From Amaranthus tricolor (taxonomy: Eukaryota > Streptophyta > Magnoliopsida > Caryophyllales > Amaranthaceae): 64,000 nt of DNA. The notes under the pieces are model-generated. The model saw only the letters and a list, made by a program, of their open reading frames with translations. It was not told where the DNA came from and did not search any database. The stretch spans positions 11,301,841 through 11,365,840 of the forward strand of contig NC_080053.1 of NCBI RefSeq assembly GCF_026212465.1, written 5' to 3'. Shown one piece after another: positions 10,911 to 20,934 of this stretch. The first letter of the stretch is position 1. Every line of letters begins with the position of its first letter. Made by a program: the position numbers and the translations under genes.

Positions 10911-13387
10911 TTAATCTTCATCACTAAAATAGTCGCCGTTCTCAACATCTTCATCTTTGGATTGTTCGTCTTCTGAGAGTACAAGATCTACATCTTCTTC
11001 AGTATCTTCATCATTATCATGCACCTGTTGAACAATTTCGCCAGATGGATCAAGAAGCGGTGTTTGGGAAACATCTTCTTCAATTTCAATACGGTCCCTA
11101 TTTTCTTCTTGGAAAGCAGCATCTTTGGATTCCTGTTCTACTTCTTTGTCAAATTTATTCTGTTTGACTTTGCAAACCGCTCTCCAATCTTTTAAATTTT
11201 GTCTTGTACTCGGATATGGAAGATAATACACTTGACATGCTTGACTTGCCAACACAAACGGATCATATAAACAATACGAGCGACCTTGATGTATGTCAAC
11301 TAACTTATATCGTTTATGAATATTTGTTCCGCGGCTATTTCCAGTAGTAGTTGGGTCATACCAATGACATTTGAACAACGTTACTCTTTTGATAGGTATC
11401 CCCGGGTATTCAACCTCTACGATTTCAAGCAATTGCCCGTAAAAATCTTCTTCATCACGACTGTTGTCAGCAGCTTTGACGCACACTCCACTATTGTCTG
11501 CTAATTTATTTGATGCATGACGTACTGTATGGAATCTATATCTGTATGTGTAACAGACATTGTAACTCCGAGCATGTTTTAGTGGTCCTTCAAATGGATA
11601 CATCCATCTGTATTGGACCGGTCCTGCAATTCTAGCCTCATATGCCAAATGGATAGGAAGGTGTTCCATGCTATCAAAGAATGTGGGCGGAAAGATAGTC
11701 ACTAGTTTGCAGATGATAACCGAAATATCTGCTTCCATTTTCCTCAAATCCTCCACAAATAACTTTGTGGTTCTCAAACTTCTAAAATATAAGCTCAACT
11801 CTGTAAGAGCTTCCCAAACCTTCACCGGTAGCAATTCTCTGAATGCAATTGGATTTAAGCGTTGGATGAAAACATGACAGTCGTGATAGGTGGGTCTCTT
11901 TTCTCAACAATGCCTGCTCTGAAATTTGTTCTATTTCTCCTATAGGGATGACTTTTATCTAAAAATCTTCTATGACAGTCAAACCAACACACCTTCTTGC
12001 TATGCGTAAGGTAGAAAGCTTGGGAATCATCCATTCAATAAGGGCAAGCATATCGGCCCGCAGTACTCCACCCGGACAACATCGAATAAGCCGGAAAGTC
12101 ATTTATCGTCCACATTAAAGCTGCTCGTAGTTGGAAATTCTCCTTTCTTGACACATCAAATGTACAAATACCCTCCTCCCACAACATATTCAACTCTTGT
12201 ATTAGTGGTTGAAGATATAAGTCAATGTTGTGCTTTGGATTACTCGGCCCAGGGACAATCACGGTCAAGAACATATACGGCTTCTTCATGCACATCCATG
12301 GCGGAAGATTGTACGGTGTTAAAATGACAGGCCATGATGAATACTGTTGACCCGAACTTCTAAATGGGTTAAACCCATCTGTACACAGACCAAGCCGCAC
12401 GTTTCGAGTTTCCAATGCAAAGTCTGGATGAATGTCGTTAAATTTCAACCACGCTTCAGCATCGGACGGATGTATCATCTCTCCATCCTTAGTGCGGTGC
12501 TCTGCATGCCACCTCATATGCCTAGCTGTTGCCTCTGAAGCATACAATCTTTGTAATCCGGGGCCTAGGGGAAAATAATGAAATTGTTTCCGTGAAACCT
12601 TATCACCCTTACTGTTTCTTCTCCATCTAGAAGTTTCACAAATGTAACAGAAAGTTGCATTCGCATTATTCCCCCAATATATCAAACATCCGTTAGGACA
12701 ACAATCTATCTTCTCAACAGGTAATCCAAGAGCAGCTATTTGTTTTTTCGTTTCGTAGAAGTTGTTTACCATCGTATTCTCTTCTGGTAACACTTCGTTC
12801 ACAATACCACAAATATCGTCGTAACACCACTCAGTGAGACGATGGTCTGTCTTCAGGTTTGTAAGTCGACCAATAATAGACATCTTGGTGTGATTTTTAC
12901 AACCTTCATATAAAGGACTATTTACAGATTTTAACATTTCAAAAAACTGTTGACACTGTGGGTTTGGATATTCGTCAACGTGTACCGGTGGTTCATTATA
13001 CTGTGAGGGAAGAAAGTGATGGTAATTGTCTGGAAACACATTAGCTACTGCATCATGTACCTTCTGTGAGTATGGATTTGGATTGTTTGACGATTGCTCT
13101 CCGACTTCCGCTACAACATCAGATGTTGTTCCTATATCTGTGTTCTGATGATATTCCCACTCATAGTAATTTTCAACAAACCCCCTTCTCATTAGATGTT
13201 CTCTTATTTCATCTGGTTCCTTATAACAACAATTTTTACACTTTTTACAAGGACATCTAATCTCAGAACTCATGCTTTATGTACGAGCAAATTCTAAAAA
13301 CTCTTCCAACCCTCTCATAAATCTTAAATTAAACTTTCCTTTTTTTCGTCGGTTGTACATCCGACTTCTTTCTTACCTATGACTCAT
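10911..13387 (-). pseudogene. CACTA Tnp2-type transposase, internally deleted
   Basis: The N-terminal transposase-associated domain starts at 13387 and reads on through ERSRMYNRRKKG, FMRGLEEFLEFART and the zinc-binding IRCPCKKCKNCC. Two in-frame TAA stops interrupt it upstream of the ATG at 13273. The frame 13273-12035 (412 codons) then carries the first half of the tnp2 domain (WHAEHRTKDGEM, LGLCTDGFNPF, IVPGPSNPKHNIDLYLQPL, WSTAGRYACPY) and stops at a TGA where the family normally has Cys. The tnp2 sequence goes on a little (CWFDCHRRFLDKSHPYRRN). It then jumps near 11880 straight to HDCHVFIQRLNPIAFRELLP of the DUF4218 region, followed by a DUF4216-like part (RVTLFKCHWYDP, YKLVDIHQG). Roughly 300 residues of the catalytic middle are missing. 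It cannot make an active transposase. Confidence 0.88.
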
Positions 13388-13804
13388 TTAAAACACCTAA
13401 ATATAATATAATAACATATTTATTTAACTGATCAATAAAGTAAGTTAATGACAATAACAATATATGATAATAATAATATAATTATTCTAATAAAAATTAT
13501 TAAAGCAAACTAATGTCGATAAAAATAAAATATAAAATAAAAAAAATATAAAAACTCAAGTAAATAACAATAGAAATTAAATAATAAAATTAAATCAAGT
13601 AAATATACAACTCAAGTAAATAACAAAGAAAATAAAATATGTACAATTAAATTAAATTAATGACAATAGAAACTAAATATAAATAATAAAAATAAATAAA
13701 AATAACTCATATAAAGAGAAAAACCAAAAAACTTACTAACCTCTTCTAATTCTTTAGCTTCCAAAATATACGATCCACAACAATTCGCAGCTTATTTATA
13801 GAAC
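13388..13804. other. A-rich leader region of CACTA transposase
   Basis: There is no gene. Phrases such as AACTCAAGTAAATAACAA and AATTAAATAATAAAATTAAA recur irregularly. Unit 2 keeps the matching stretch at about 22322-22745. Confidence 0.55.
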
Positions 13805-14215
13805 AAAATGGCGACAAGACGGCGATCACAAACCTATCGCCACTTTTAAATTCAAATTCAAAAACATGGCGACCAAAGGGCAACCAAAGGCTCTGTCGCC
13901 CATTTTTAAAAAAAATAAAACCAAAAATAAAACCAAACATGGCGACTAAGTGGCGATAAACAGACCCGTCGCCACGCATCAAATTAAAAAATAAAAAAAT
14001 ACCGTGCGTCATCCTCGGCGACGAAATGCCGACAAGAGATCCCGTCGCCATGTAGTAAAATAAAAAAAAAAGAAAAATGGCAGTTGGCAACCACTGGGCG
14101 ACGATAGGTCCGTCGCCAAATAACTTTCTGCTTTCGCAACCAACCTCTCTCTCGCCTTGCCATCGCCATGGGCGACGAACACTTCCCCTCGCTATTTTTC
14201 CATCGCTAAATCAGT
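13805..14215. repeat. CACTA right subterminal repeat region (GGCGAC motifs)
   Basis: Over a dozen GGCGAC/GTCGCC motifs occur in pairs, for example TGGCGACAAG...CTATCGCCAC and TGGCGACTAAGTGGCGATAA...CCGTCGCCAC. The paired, inverted layout could fold. Unit 2 has the same block at 22753-23160. Confidence 0.8.
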
Positions 14216-14228
14216 TGTTTTTTGTAGT

Positions 14229-14616
14229 TGAAATTATTCATGGTTAATCAATAGGTGGAATTATTGTAGGAAAATTAAGAAAATGTTGGATTATTTTATA
14301 ATTTTTCATACATCGAAATACTATTAATTAGATTAAGCATCGACTTGTTCACCTCACATTTCCTAAATACCTCAAAAGTTCTTCATTCTCCTTGCTAAAT
14401 TATATCAAAGCTTCAGGAAATGGAGGCGGTTCTGAAATTTCTGGTCTAAAAAGCGAACTACGTTTTATTGCATAGGCACTATGCAATTTGGGAAGGAACA
14501 AGGGTGAATGCATGGCTCTTCAGTGTTGTTAGCTTATACCATTCAACTTATGTATCAAAGCATATATCTATGTGACAACATTATTTCGAATTCGCAACAC
14601 TGCCAAACGGTCTCTC
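14229..14616. other. CACTA right flank: MITE-like end and possible gene scrap
   Basis: The first 90 bp (GATTATTCATGG...TTGGATTATTTTATAATTTTTC) resemble the right end of the long-TIR MITE at 45213-45881. Then 14513 to 14403 on the minus strand reads MHSPLFLPKLHSAYAIKRSS followed by LFRPEISEPPPFPEALI and a stop. After the stop, in the same frame, comes FSKENEELLRYLGNVR. This reads like real protein but I do not recognise it. Unit 2 keeps it at about 23280-23457. Confidence 0.4.
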
Positions 14617-14988
14617 AAGGATGGTAATGGGTCGGAATCAGCTCGGATTATACATACTCCGACTTTGCTTTGGATAATAGTCGGAGTTTCTTTTTCAGTC
14701 CACCTCCACTCGGAGTCAGATTATGCGTACTCCAAGTTTGCCCTGACTCGGACTCTCGGACTTTCGGACTTCCAACGGAGTCGGATTATCATCAAACTTT
14801 ATCGTTTTGATAAAGTACTAACGATTTTAAAGCATACAAAATTAACAAAATATTTTTTTCAATACAATTTAACAAAGAAATATGTATTTTGAATTCAAGT
14901 TTAATTAGAGAAATAGTCCTATTATCAAAATTTAACTAATTTTTCTTGCATTTTGATTTGTCGTATTTTTCTCTTGATCTGATTTGTT
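14617..14988. repeat. Truncated hAT-like non-autonomous element
   Basis: It begins GGATGGTAATGGGTCGG and has repeated TCGGACT/CGGAGTCGGATT motifs. The full-length relative in unit 2 spans 23565-24268. Here it is cut near 14988, where unrelated hAT sequence begins. Confidence 0.7.
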
Positions 14989-15130
14989 GATACCGACGGA
15001 GTTGAAGTGGCCTTCCTTTTGGAGCTAGAACCTCCTAATGATTTTGCCACTTTATTAACCTTTTTAGAGACGTTTTTCAAAAAAGAAGACATGATTGATA
15101 ATATTGAAATAATAATATAAGTAAGAAATA

Positions 15131-15250
15131 AATAAATAATTAATAGACTAATTATGTAATTAACTAAATTAAGAAATAATTAAAAGACTAATTATGTAAT
15201 AAACAAAATTAAGAAATAATTAAAAGACTAATTATGTAATTAAGAGAATA
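15131..15250. repeat. 40-bp tandem repeat, 3 copies
   Basis: The phrase TAATAGACTAATTATGTAAT / TAAAAGACTAATTATGTAAT starts at 15141, 15181 and 15221, exactly 40 bp apart, in the leader of the hAT fragment. Confidence 0.85.
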
Positions 15251-15396
15251 ATTGCGTAATTAAGTAATTAAGTAGAGAGAGTAAGTTGAAAGAGTAGGAG
15301 AAGAGATGACTTGTGAATGAAAATAATTGAAAGTGATGGGTATTTATAGAAAAATCCCAAACGGCTATAAACGGCTAGTTCAACGGCTAGATTCAA

Positions 15397-15522
15397 GGTT
15401 CCGGTTCCATGGAACCGCTGGGACGGTTCACCCTGACCGGTTCCGGTTCCATGGAACCGTTGGGCTGGTTTAGCCGGACTGGTTCCGGTTCCATGGAATC
15501 GTTGGACCGGTTCATGTTCCAA
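15397..15522. repeat. 42-bp tandem repeat, 3 copies, with palindromic core
   Basis: Copies start at 15397, 15439 and 15481. Each begins GGTTCCGGTTCCATGGAACC, whose GGTTCCATGGAACC part is a perfect palindrome. Further GGTTCGGAACCGG motifs follow up to the hAT end at 15687. They are probably subterminal protein-binding repeats of the hAT element. Confidence 0.9.
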
Positions 15523-15687
15523 CCCGTGGTACTTAGGTCCGGTTTATGCAGTTTTTTTCCGGCGGTTTCACGGTTTTGCGGTTCGGGCCGGTTCGGAACC
15601 TGTCCCAAACGGTTCCGGTTCCGGTTTCGGAGCCAAGCGGTTCGGAACCGGTTCGGTTCCGGTTAACCCGCTCCGTGGCCATCCCTA

Positions 15688-15880
15688 GCTGGTAGATAGG
15701 GAGTCGAACTGCACTGTGAAGGGATAGTTGAATGTGGCCTTGGAAGAGATACGACGCTAATATACAAATTGGAGGACAAAGAACCGGACAGGAGTGGGAT
15801 ATTTTGTGGGCTTAGGCTGCCAGGGGAGTCCAACGAGAGTTGAAGAGGGAGTTTTGAGGTACGAGATCTGGACTGAGAAA
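15688..15880 (-). pseudogene. Copia linker fragment in unit 2
   Basis: It repeats the Pro/Ser-rich linker upstream of the reverse transcriptase seen at 4622-4870. The reverse-transcriptase part that lies to the left of it in unit 1 is missing here because the hAT fragment adjoins. Confidence 0.6.
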
Positions 15881-16503
15881 GATGCACATGATTGGGCTAG
15901 CCCAAATGATTGAATAAGAATGTGAGTAATTAGTTTGAATTTCAAATTCTTTATTTAAACTACCATTAAAATAATTTTCTAATATGAATTTTGTTATACA
16001 TGTTAGGAAACAAATTTCAACCAATAATACATTAGGTATATTTTGATATATAGGATCTTTATATTATGAAATAAATTTCAACCAATGTATTTTAGCCATT
16101 TGTCATAGTTTCTTAGAGTGTGACATGTAGCATTTTTACGATTCTTTTCATAGAATTTATTTTAAAATTCTCTTTTTTAATACAAAAGTAGAAAAAAATA
16201 CATTAGGTTTATTTTAATATATAGGATCTTCATATTAAGAAACAAATTTCAACCAATGTATTTTAGCTATTTGTTATAGTTTCTTAGAGTGTGACATTTG
16301 TCATTTCACAATTCTTTTAATAGAATTTATGATTTATGATAAGATTAATTGCAACAATTATGCAATGCATATTTGTTACGAAAAAAGACACATCCCTTAA
16401 AATAGTGTGAATAAAATTAAAAAATTTTAAAAAATAAAAAATAACTTAAAAAAAGTGATAAATACACAAATTAATATTAAAATATTATAATTAAAGATAT
16501 GAA

Positions 16504-17190
16504 CAAAAAATAAAAGTTGCATATGCAAAGTACTATAAGCGACATGCTACATTTAAAGTAGTACTACAAATTAATACTCTCACTGTTTTGAAATATTTGT
16601 TACATTACGACTTTTAGTACTATTCATCATTCAAATTAATTTTATATATTGCGGTTATAATGTGTAAGAAAAAAATATAATCAAGTGAGATCTTATTTTA
16701 ATTGTCTAATCACATACTTTCATAATATTAAATTTTATAATTTTTAATTATACATAGTTCAATATATAAATTATCAAAATAATATATTAAATTGTGTAAA
16801 AAGTTAAATATAGCAAATATAATTAAACGAGAAAGTATTAAATAACTATTCAAGTCATCCCCTTCTCAATAAATCTAGGAACTTGGACTTGTGTAGAAGT
16901 ACTTACTTAAGTATCTGATTTATACAACTTTCTCAACAAAATAAAAATTTTAAAGGAAACTTGGTGTTCAAGGAGCAAGCTCTTTGGTATTTGATTAAAT
17001 ATATTACTAAAATAATAGGACTACATATTAATGTCATTTAAGAAACAAAAGAATTAAATAATATAGATAATCACCTACTTTATTTATTCAATTTTTTAAA
17101 ATAATAGTAATATATTCTAAGTTTTCCAAAAAAAAAAAAAAAAGACTACCCTAATTTAAAATAAGCAACATCAATGTTGTAACAATATTC
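16504..17190. repeat. 687-bp direct repeat, copy A
   Basis: It starts with CAAAAAAT, the 8-bp target of the hAT fragment at 17191-18475, and ends AACAATATTC. The same 687 bp recurs immediately after that fragment. Copy A has several private changes, for example CACTGTTTTGAAATATTTG where copy B and unit 1 have CACTGTTCTGAAATACTTG. Confidence 0.9.
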
Positions 17191-18475
17191 GGGTCGGATA
17201 CAGATCGCGAATTTTGGAAAACCGGGTACCCGGTATCCGGTTTATTTTTTTTTATTTTTTTTTAAATATAAAAGGACAAAATGGAAAACCCTAAATCAGT
17301 TCTTTCTTCTTGCCGTCTTCATTCCGTTTTCTTCCTCCTTCTTTCGTGCTGCGCCTGCACATTCAATCTTCAATCTTCCTCAATTTTTGCCGTCTTCCTC
17401 AATTTTTGCACTAAGACGCCATCTTGCTTCTTCAATCTTCAGTTTTTGACGTCGTCATCTTGCTTCTTCTTCACCGTTCACGCCGTCATCTTTAATTGGG
17501 TAAGTTTGTTTTAATTTTTTTGCCATCTTCTTCTTCACTTCTTCTTCGATTTCGGCATCTTAGTTCATCACCATTTTCGCAATTTGGATTTTGTCACAGA
17601 ACATCTTTAGATTTTCATATTTAATTTGTTGGAATTTATCTTTGAATTGGGTCTTAATAAATGGTGAATTTGTTCGTGATATGACTAGGTTATATTTTTT
17701 CACTTTCAATTTCATTGTCTACTGAATATATTTGATAAATCTAGCAATTAGGAGAGTTGATTTTTTGGATTTTTGATGAACCTAACAATTGGTCTTAATA
17801 AAATTGTGAATCTGAATAGTAGATTTTTTGGATTTTTTGAATTCGGTCTTAAATTCTTAGTAAATGGTGAATTTGTTTGTCATTTGATTTTTTTTTTCAA
17901 TTTAGATTTATTGGAATTTGGTACCTGTGCAGAAGATTTGAGTTTCTGGATTTGAATATTACTTGTTCTTACATGTAGATCTATTTTGTACCTGTAGTTC
18001 TATTTGAATTATTTGAATTTGGTACTTGGATTTTAGTTTCTGGATTTGAAGATTTGAATATGCTTGAAGTTTCTGGTACCTGTAGCAATTGAAGCTCAAT
18101 GACTAACTATGATTTTCATTTGCAGATGACGGAAGAGTATAAAGCCATCAATGGAGCTTGAAGTTTCAACTTATAAATTTTAATCGCTTCCTTTTAGTTT
18201 ATAGAATTATGGTTGTATTTCAATTAACTAATGATTGTATTTTAATAGTTCACGACTAATTAACTTAAGTATTTTAATATTATTTGAATTATATATTAAA
18301 AAAATGTTAAAAAGAAATAAGGAAAAAAAAAAAACAAAGTTACAAAACCGGGTATGCGGTTTCCGACCCGGTTTAAACCGGGTCGGATCCGGAATGGAAT
18401 TTTAACTATCTGGAAAACCGGGTACCCGGTTTTTCGGAACCGGGTCGACCCGGTATCCGGTTTTGAACACCCCTA
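17191..18475. mobile_element. hAT fragment: right end intact, left end missing
   Basis: The right end is GGTTTTGAACACCCCTA followed by the target copy CAAAAAAT (18476-18483). The left edge starts abruptly at GGGTCGGATAC, inside the GGTACCCGGT-type subterminal repeats, so the outermost TAGGGGTGTTC is lost. The interior has a leader-like AAACCCTAAATCAG, a T-rich stretch, and a splice-acceptor-like TTTGCAG before ATGACGGAAGAGTATAAAGC, which suggests an internally deleted derivative of a coding element. It shares subterminal CCGGATACCCGG-like motifs with the intact 62344-62947 element. Confidence 0.75.
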
Positions 18476-19162
18476 CAAAAAATAAAAGTTGCATATGCAA
18501 AGTACTATAAGCGACATGCTACATTCAAAGTAGTACTACAAATTAATACTCTCACTGTTCTGAAATACTTGTTACATTACGACTTTTAGTACTATTCATC
18601 ATTCAAACTTATTTTATATATTGCGGTTATAATGTGTAAGAAAAAATATAATCAAGTGAAATCTTATTTTAATTGTCTAATCACATACTTTCATAATATT
18701 AACTTTTATAATTTTTAATTATACATAGTTCAATATATAAATTATAAAAATAATATATTAAATTGTGTAAAAAGTTAAATATAGCAAATATAATTAAACG
18801 AGAAAGTATGAAATAACTATTCAAGTCATCCCCTTCTCAATAAATCTAGGAACTTGGACTTATGTAGAAGTACTTACTTAAGTATCTGATTTATACAACT
18901 TTCTCAACAAAATAAAAATTTTAAAGGAAACTTGGTGTTCAAGGAGCAAGGTCTTTGGTATTTGATTAAATATATTACTAAAATAATAGGACTACATATT
19001 AATGTCATTTAAGAAACAAAAGAATTAAATAATATAGATAATCACCTACTTTATTTATTCAATTTTTTAAAATAATAGTAATATATTCTAAGTTTTCCCA
19101 AAAAAAAAAAAAAAAGACTACCCTAATTTAAAATAAGCAACATCAATGTTGTAACAATATTC
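18476..19162. repeat. 687-bp direct repeat, copy B
   Basis: It starts CAAAAAAT right after the hAT end and ends AACAATATTC, continuing into the F-box upstream region (AGAATTATTAGG). It is thus the copy that keeps the original right-hand neighbour. Confidence 0.9.
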
Positions 19163-19512
19163 AGAATTATTAGGAAACAATATGATGTATATATTATTAT
19201 TATTATTAAGAGAATAAACTTTCAAACTTCTAAATTAAAAAATCTATATCTATGCGTCAAAATTATATACAAATTCTAGTCCTCCATATTGGTAAGCTTT
19301 TAAAAAAGTATATTAACAAAATAAATAATATTTTAATAAGTTAAGATAATCGAAAAAATCCAATTAAAAATTCTGAATTAATTTAAAAAAAAAAAAAGAA
19401 ATTCTAAATTGTAGTTTAGACTAAGTATTTGATCGGAAATTCCTAAAAATAGCATTCCTAAAACTGTCCTAAAAAAATGGATCGGAAAACCCAACATAAT
19501 TTTCCAAATCTT

Positions 19513-19520
19513 TATAAATA
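19513..19520 (+). promoter_or_regulatory. TATA box of the F-box gene
   Basis: TATAAATA lies 146 bp upstream of the ATG at 19666, with A-rich leader sequence between. The position suits a plant promoter. Confidence 0.55.
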
Positions 19521-19665
19521 AGAAACCTACGTAACATTCACAATTCCATAAAAAATAATTAAAAAAAAAAAAAAAAACTACACCCCTAATTCTTTTTTAC
19601 ATCAAAAAACACTCGTACTCCTGTTACTCTCCAACAATTTGTTAATACTTTTCTCCATTCAAACT

Positions 19666-20913
19666 ATGGCTAGCAATATGTGTTTATACCATCAAATGTT
19701 CGAAATATTTTCATGGCTACCTGTAAAACTTTTATACAAGTTATCAGTTTTAAAAGAGATACGAAGTTTCCTCTCCGAAGACTCTTTTGTGGAGAAACAA
19801 TGTTATAATTCAAGTACAAAAACTGCAGAATCTTTGATTATACAAAATGATTCTTGTTTAAGAATAAAAGACACGCTACATATTTGTTTTTTATTCAAAG
19901 ATCACACTAATAATGGTGTTCCTATCGATTCCCTCAAATTTATTACTGAGAAAGGGCGTGTTTTAGCATCTAGTAATGGTCTGATTTTGTGTAGAACAAT
20001 TAATTCACAGGAGCCAACAAAATTATTTTTGTGTAATCCTGTCAGTAAAACTTGGTTGCCTATTACATTGCCGAATAATGAATTAGCTGAAGCATGCAAG
20101 AACGATACAGATGTTAATATAGTTTTTATTTGTGGTTCTATTAATTTTTCAACCAAAAAAAATAAGTTTCCATTAGATTATACCCTTTTAGTCTTTGAAG
20201 TTGTAGTAAATGATTTGGAATATTGTTGGAATAATAAGTATAATGTGTACATGTTAGAGGAAGGTGATTGGGTACTCAAAACAAAAAAATTAATAACTGG
20301 GGGAAGACAGTTGGATTTTGATAATTACGTATGCTTCAACGATGGTCTATATTTCATGTCAATATCCAATTCTTGTTATAGAGCTGAATCTCTGTATTAT
20401 TACCCTTACATAGTTTATTATAACATGAAGAATGAAGCTTCAAGTATGATTTCATTGCCTCATGAAGCAAGAGAAAATTTTAATTTCAGCGATTGTTATT
20501 TTCGCATATTTGGATGGGAGCGTCTTAGTGGAAATTCGTGGTTTTTTTCGTTATGTTTGGTAAAGTACTTAAACATGGAAATCAACATATGGGTTATGGA
20601 TGAAGGCGATGCTACAGATGGTGAGAAATTATGTTCATGGAGGTGGCTATTAAAACTAAATATTAAAGAAGACTTGGGGCTCAAGGATGCCTTACGTTGG
20701 ACAAATAGCTTTACTGTTGTGGATAAACAATTTATATTTAGTGATTCTAACGGCTATATTTATCAGTATCAATTGGAGGGCATAAATCTTGGAAAGTTGA
20801 AAAAGATTAATAAGTATAAAAATAGTTGTTACAAACTTCGATTCAATTCTTATTCCACAACTCTTCGGCCTTGCTCCAAGAATCTCATAGAGTCCTCTCT
20901 AAAAATAGAGTAA
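19666..20913 (+). CDS. F-box protein, single exon, 415 aa
   Basis: The first ATG of the frame is at 19666 (MASNMCLYHQMFEIFSWLPV); nine further codons upstream lack an ATG. The N-terminus has a degenerate F-box (about residues 10-45) with the usual LPVKLLYKLSVLKEIRSFLS pattern, where the family normally has a conserved Trp or Lys-Trp. The rest looks like an F-box-associated interaction domain: SNGLILC at about residue 100, LFLCNPVSKTWLPI, VCFNDGLYFM and later SWRWLLKL. Such proteins dock on SKP1 in SCF ubiquitin ligases and choose substrates through the C-terminal domain. The substrate cannot be told from sequence. No intron, stop or frameshift is present. The locus exists only in unit 2. It may be a member of a fast-changing F-box family. 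Confidence 0.8.
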   Translation: MASNMCLYHQMFEIFSWLPVKLLYKLSVLKEIRSFLSEDSFVEKQCYNSSTKTAESLIIQNDSCLRIKDTLHICFLFKDHTNNGVPIDSLKFITEKGRVLASSNGLILCRTINSQEPTKLFLCNPVSKTWLPITLPNNELAEACKNDTDVNIVFICGSINFSTKKNKFPLDYTLLVFEVVVNDLEYCWNNKYNVYMLEEGDWVLKTKKLITGGRQLDFDNYVCFNDGLYFMSISNSCYRAESLYYYPYIVYYNMKNEASSMISLPHEARENFNFSDCYFRIFGWERLSGNSWFFSLCLVKYLNMEINIWVMDEGDATDGEKLCSWRWLLKLNIKEDLGLKDALRWTNSFTVVDKQFIFSDSNGYIYQYQLEGINLGKLKKINKYKNSCYKLRFNSYSTTLRPCSKNLIESSLKIE

Positions 20914-20934
20914 TTTCAATGTATTGTTTCTAAA

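Larger units (their letters stand above)
7173..14228 (-). mobile_element. CACTA (En/Spm) transposon, 7.06 kb, nearly complete
   Basis: The left end is CACTACAAAAAAC and the right end is GTTTTTTGTAGT, the inverted complement lacking only the final G. A 3-bp target duplication, TGA, lies at 7170-7172 and 14229-14231. The uninterrupted target sequence is preserved in unit 2 (22014-22035), which confirms both ends. The element carries two genes on the minus strand: a Tnp2-type transposase (10911-13387, broken) and a TNPA-like gene (7671-9201, intact). Dense GGCGAC/GTCGCC motifs lie next to both ends. It is likely unable to move itself, because the transposase core is deleted. Confidence 0.92.
4622..14988. 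repeat. Duplicated unit 1 (CACTA present, F-box absent)
   Basis: The order and sequence match unit 2 (15688-23945) at about 95 % or better by eye over long stretches: 4622-6075 with 15688-17145, 6165-7172 with 20961-22020, and 14229-14988 with 23176-23945. It differs in three ways. The roughly 1.8 kb holding the F-box gene in unit 2 is missing between about 6075 and 6165. The CACTA element here is nearly complete (7173-14228). Unit 1 has no copy of the hAT fragment seen at 17191-18475. Its right edge (14988) runs directly into a hAT fragment. Confidence 0.85.
14989..15687 (-). mobile_element. hAT terminal fragment at the unit 1 / unit 2 boundary
   Basis: The right edge is GTGGCCATCCCTA (15675-15687), whose complement TAGGGATGGCCAC is a typical plant hAT end. 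The next 8 bases, GCTGGTAG (15688-15695), match the empty target GGTGGTAG at 4622-4629 in unit 1 at 7 of 8 positions. On the minus strand a start at 15092 opens MSSFLKNVSKKVNKVAKS and stays open to the junction. I infer it is the first codons of the element's transposase, though I cannot name the family. The rest of the element is absent: the sequence passes near 14988 into unit 1. Two tandem arrays lie inside it. Confidence 0.65.

Noticed and set aside
15397..15522. Regular repeats considered as a CRISPR array
   Set aside because: They are contiguous tandem copies without unique spacers, inside a hAT element in a plant genome.
19639..19665. Nine extra N-terminal codons for the F-box protein
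   Set aside because: The extension starts at TTG; the first ATG at 19666 gives a normal F-box N-terminus.
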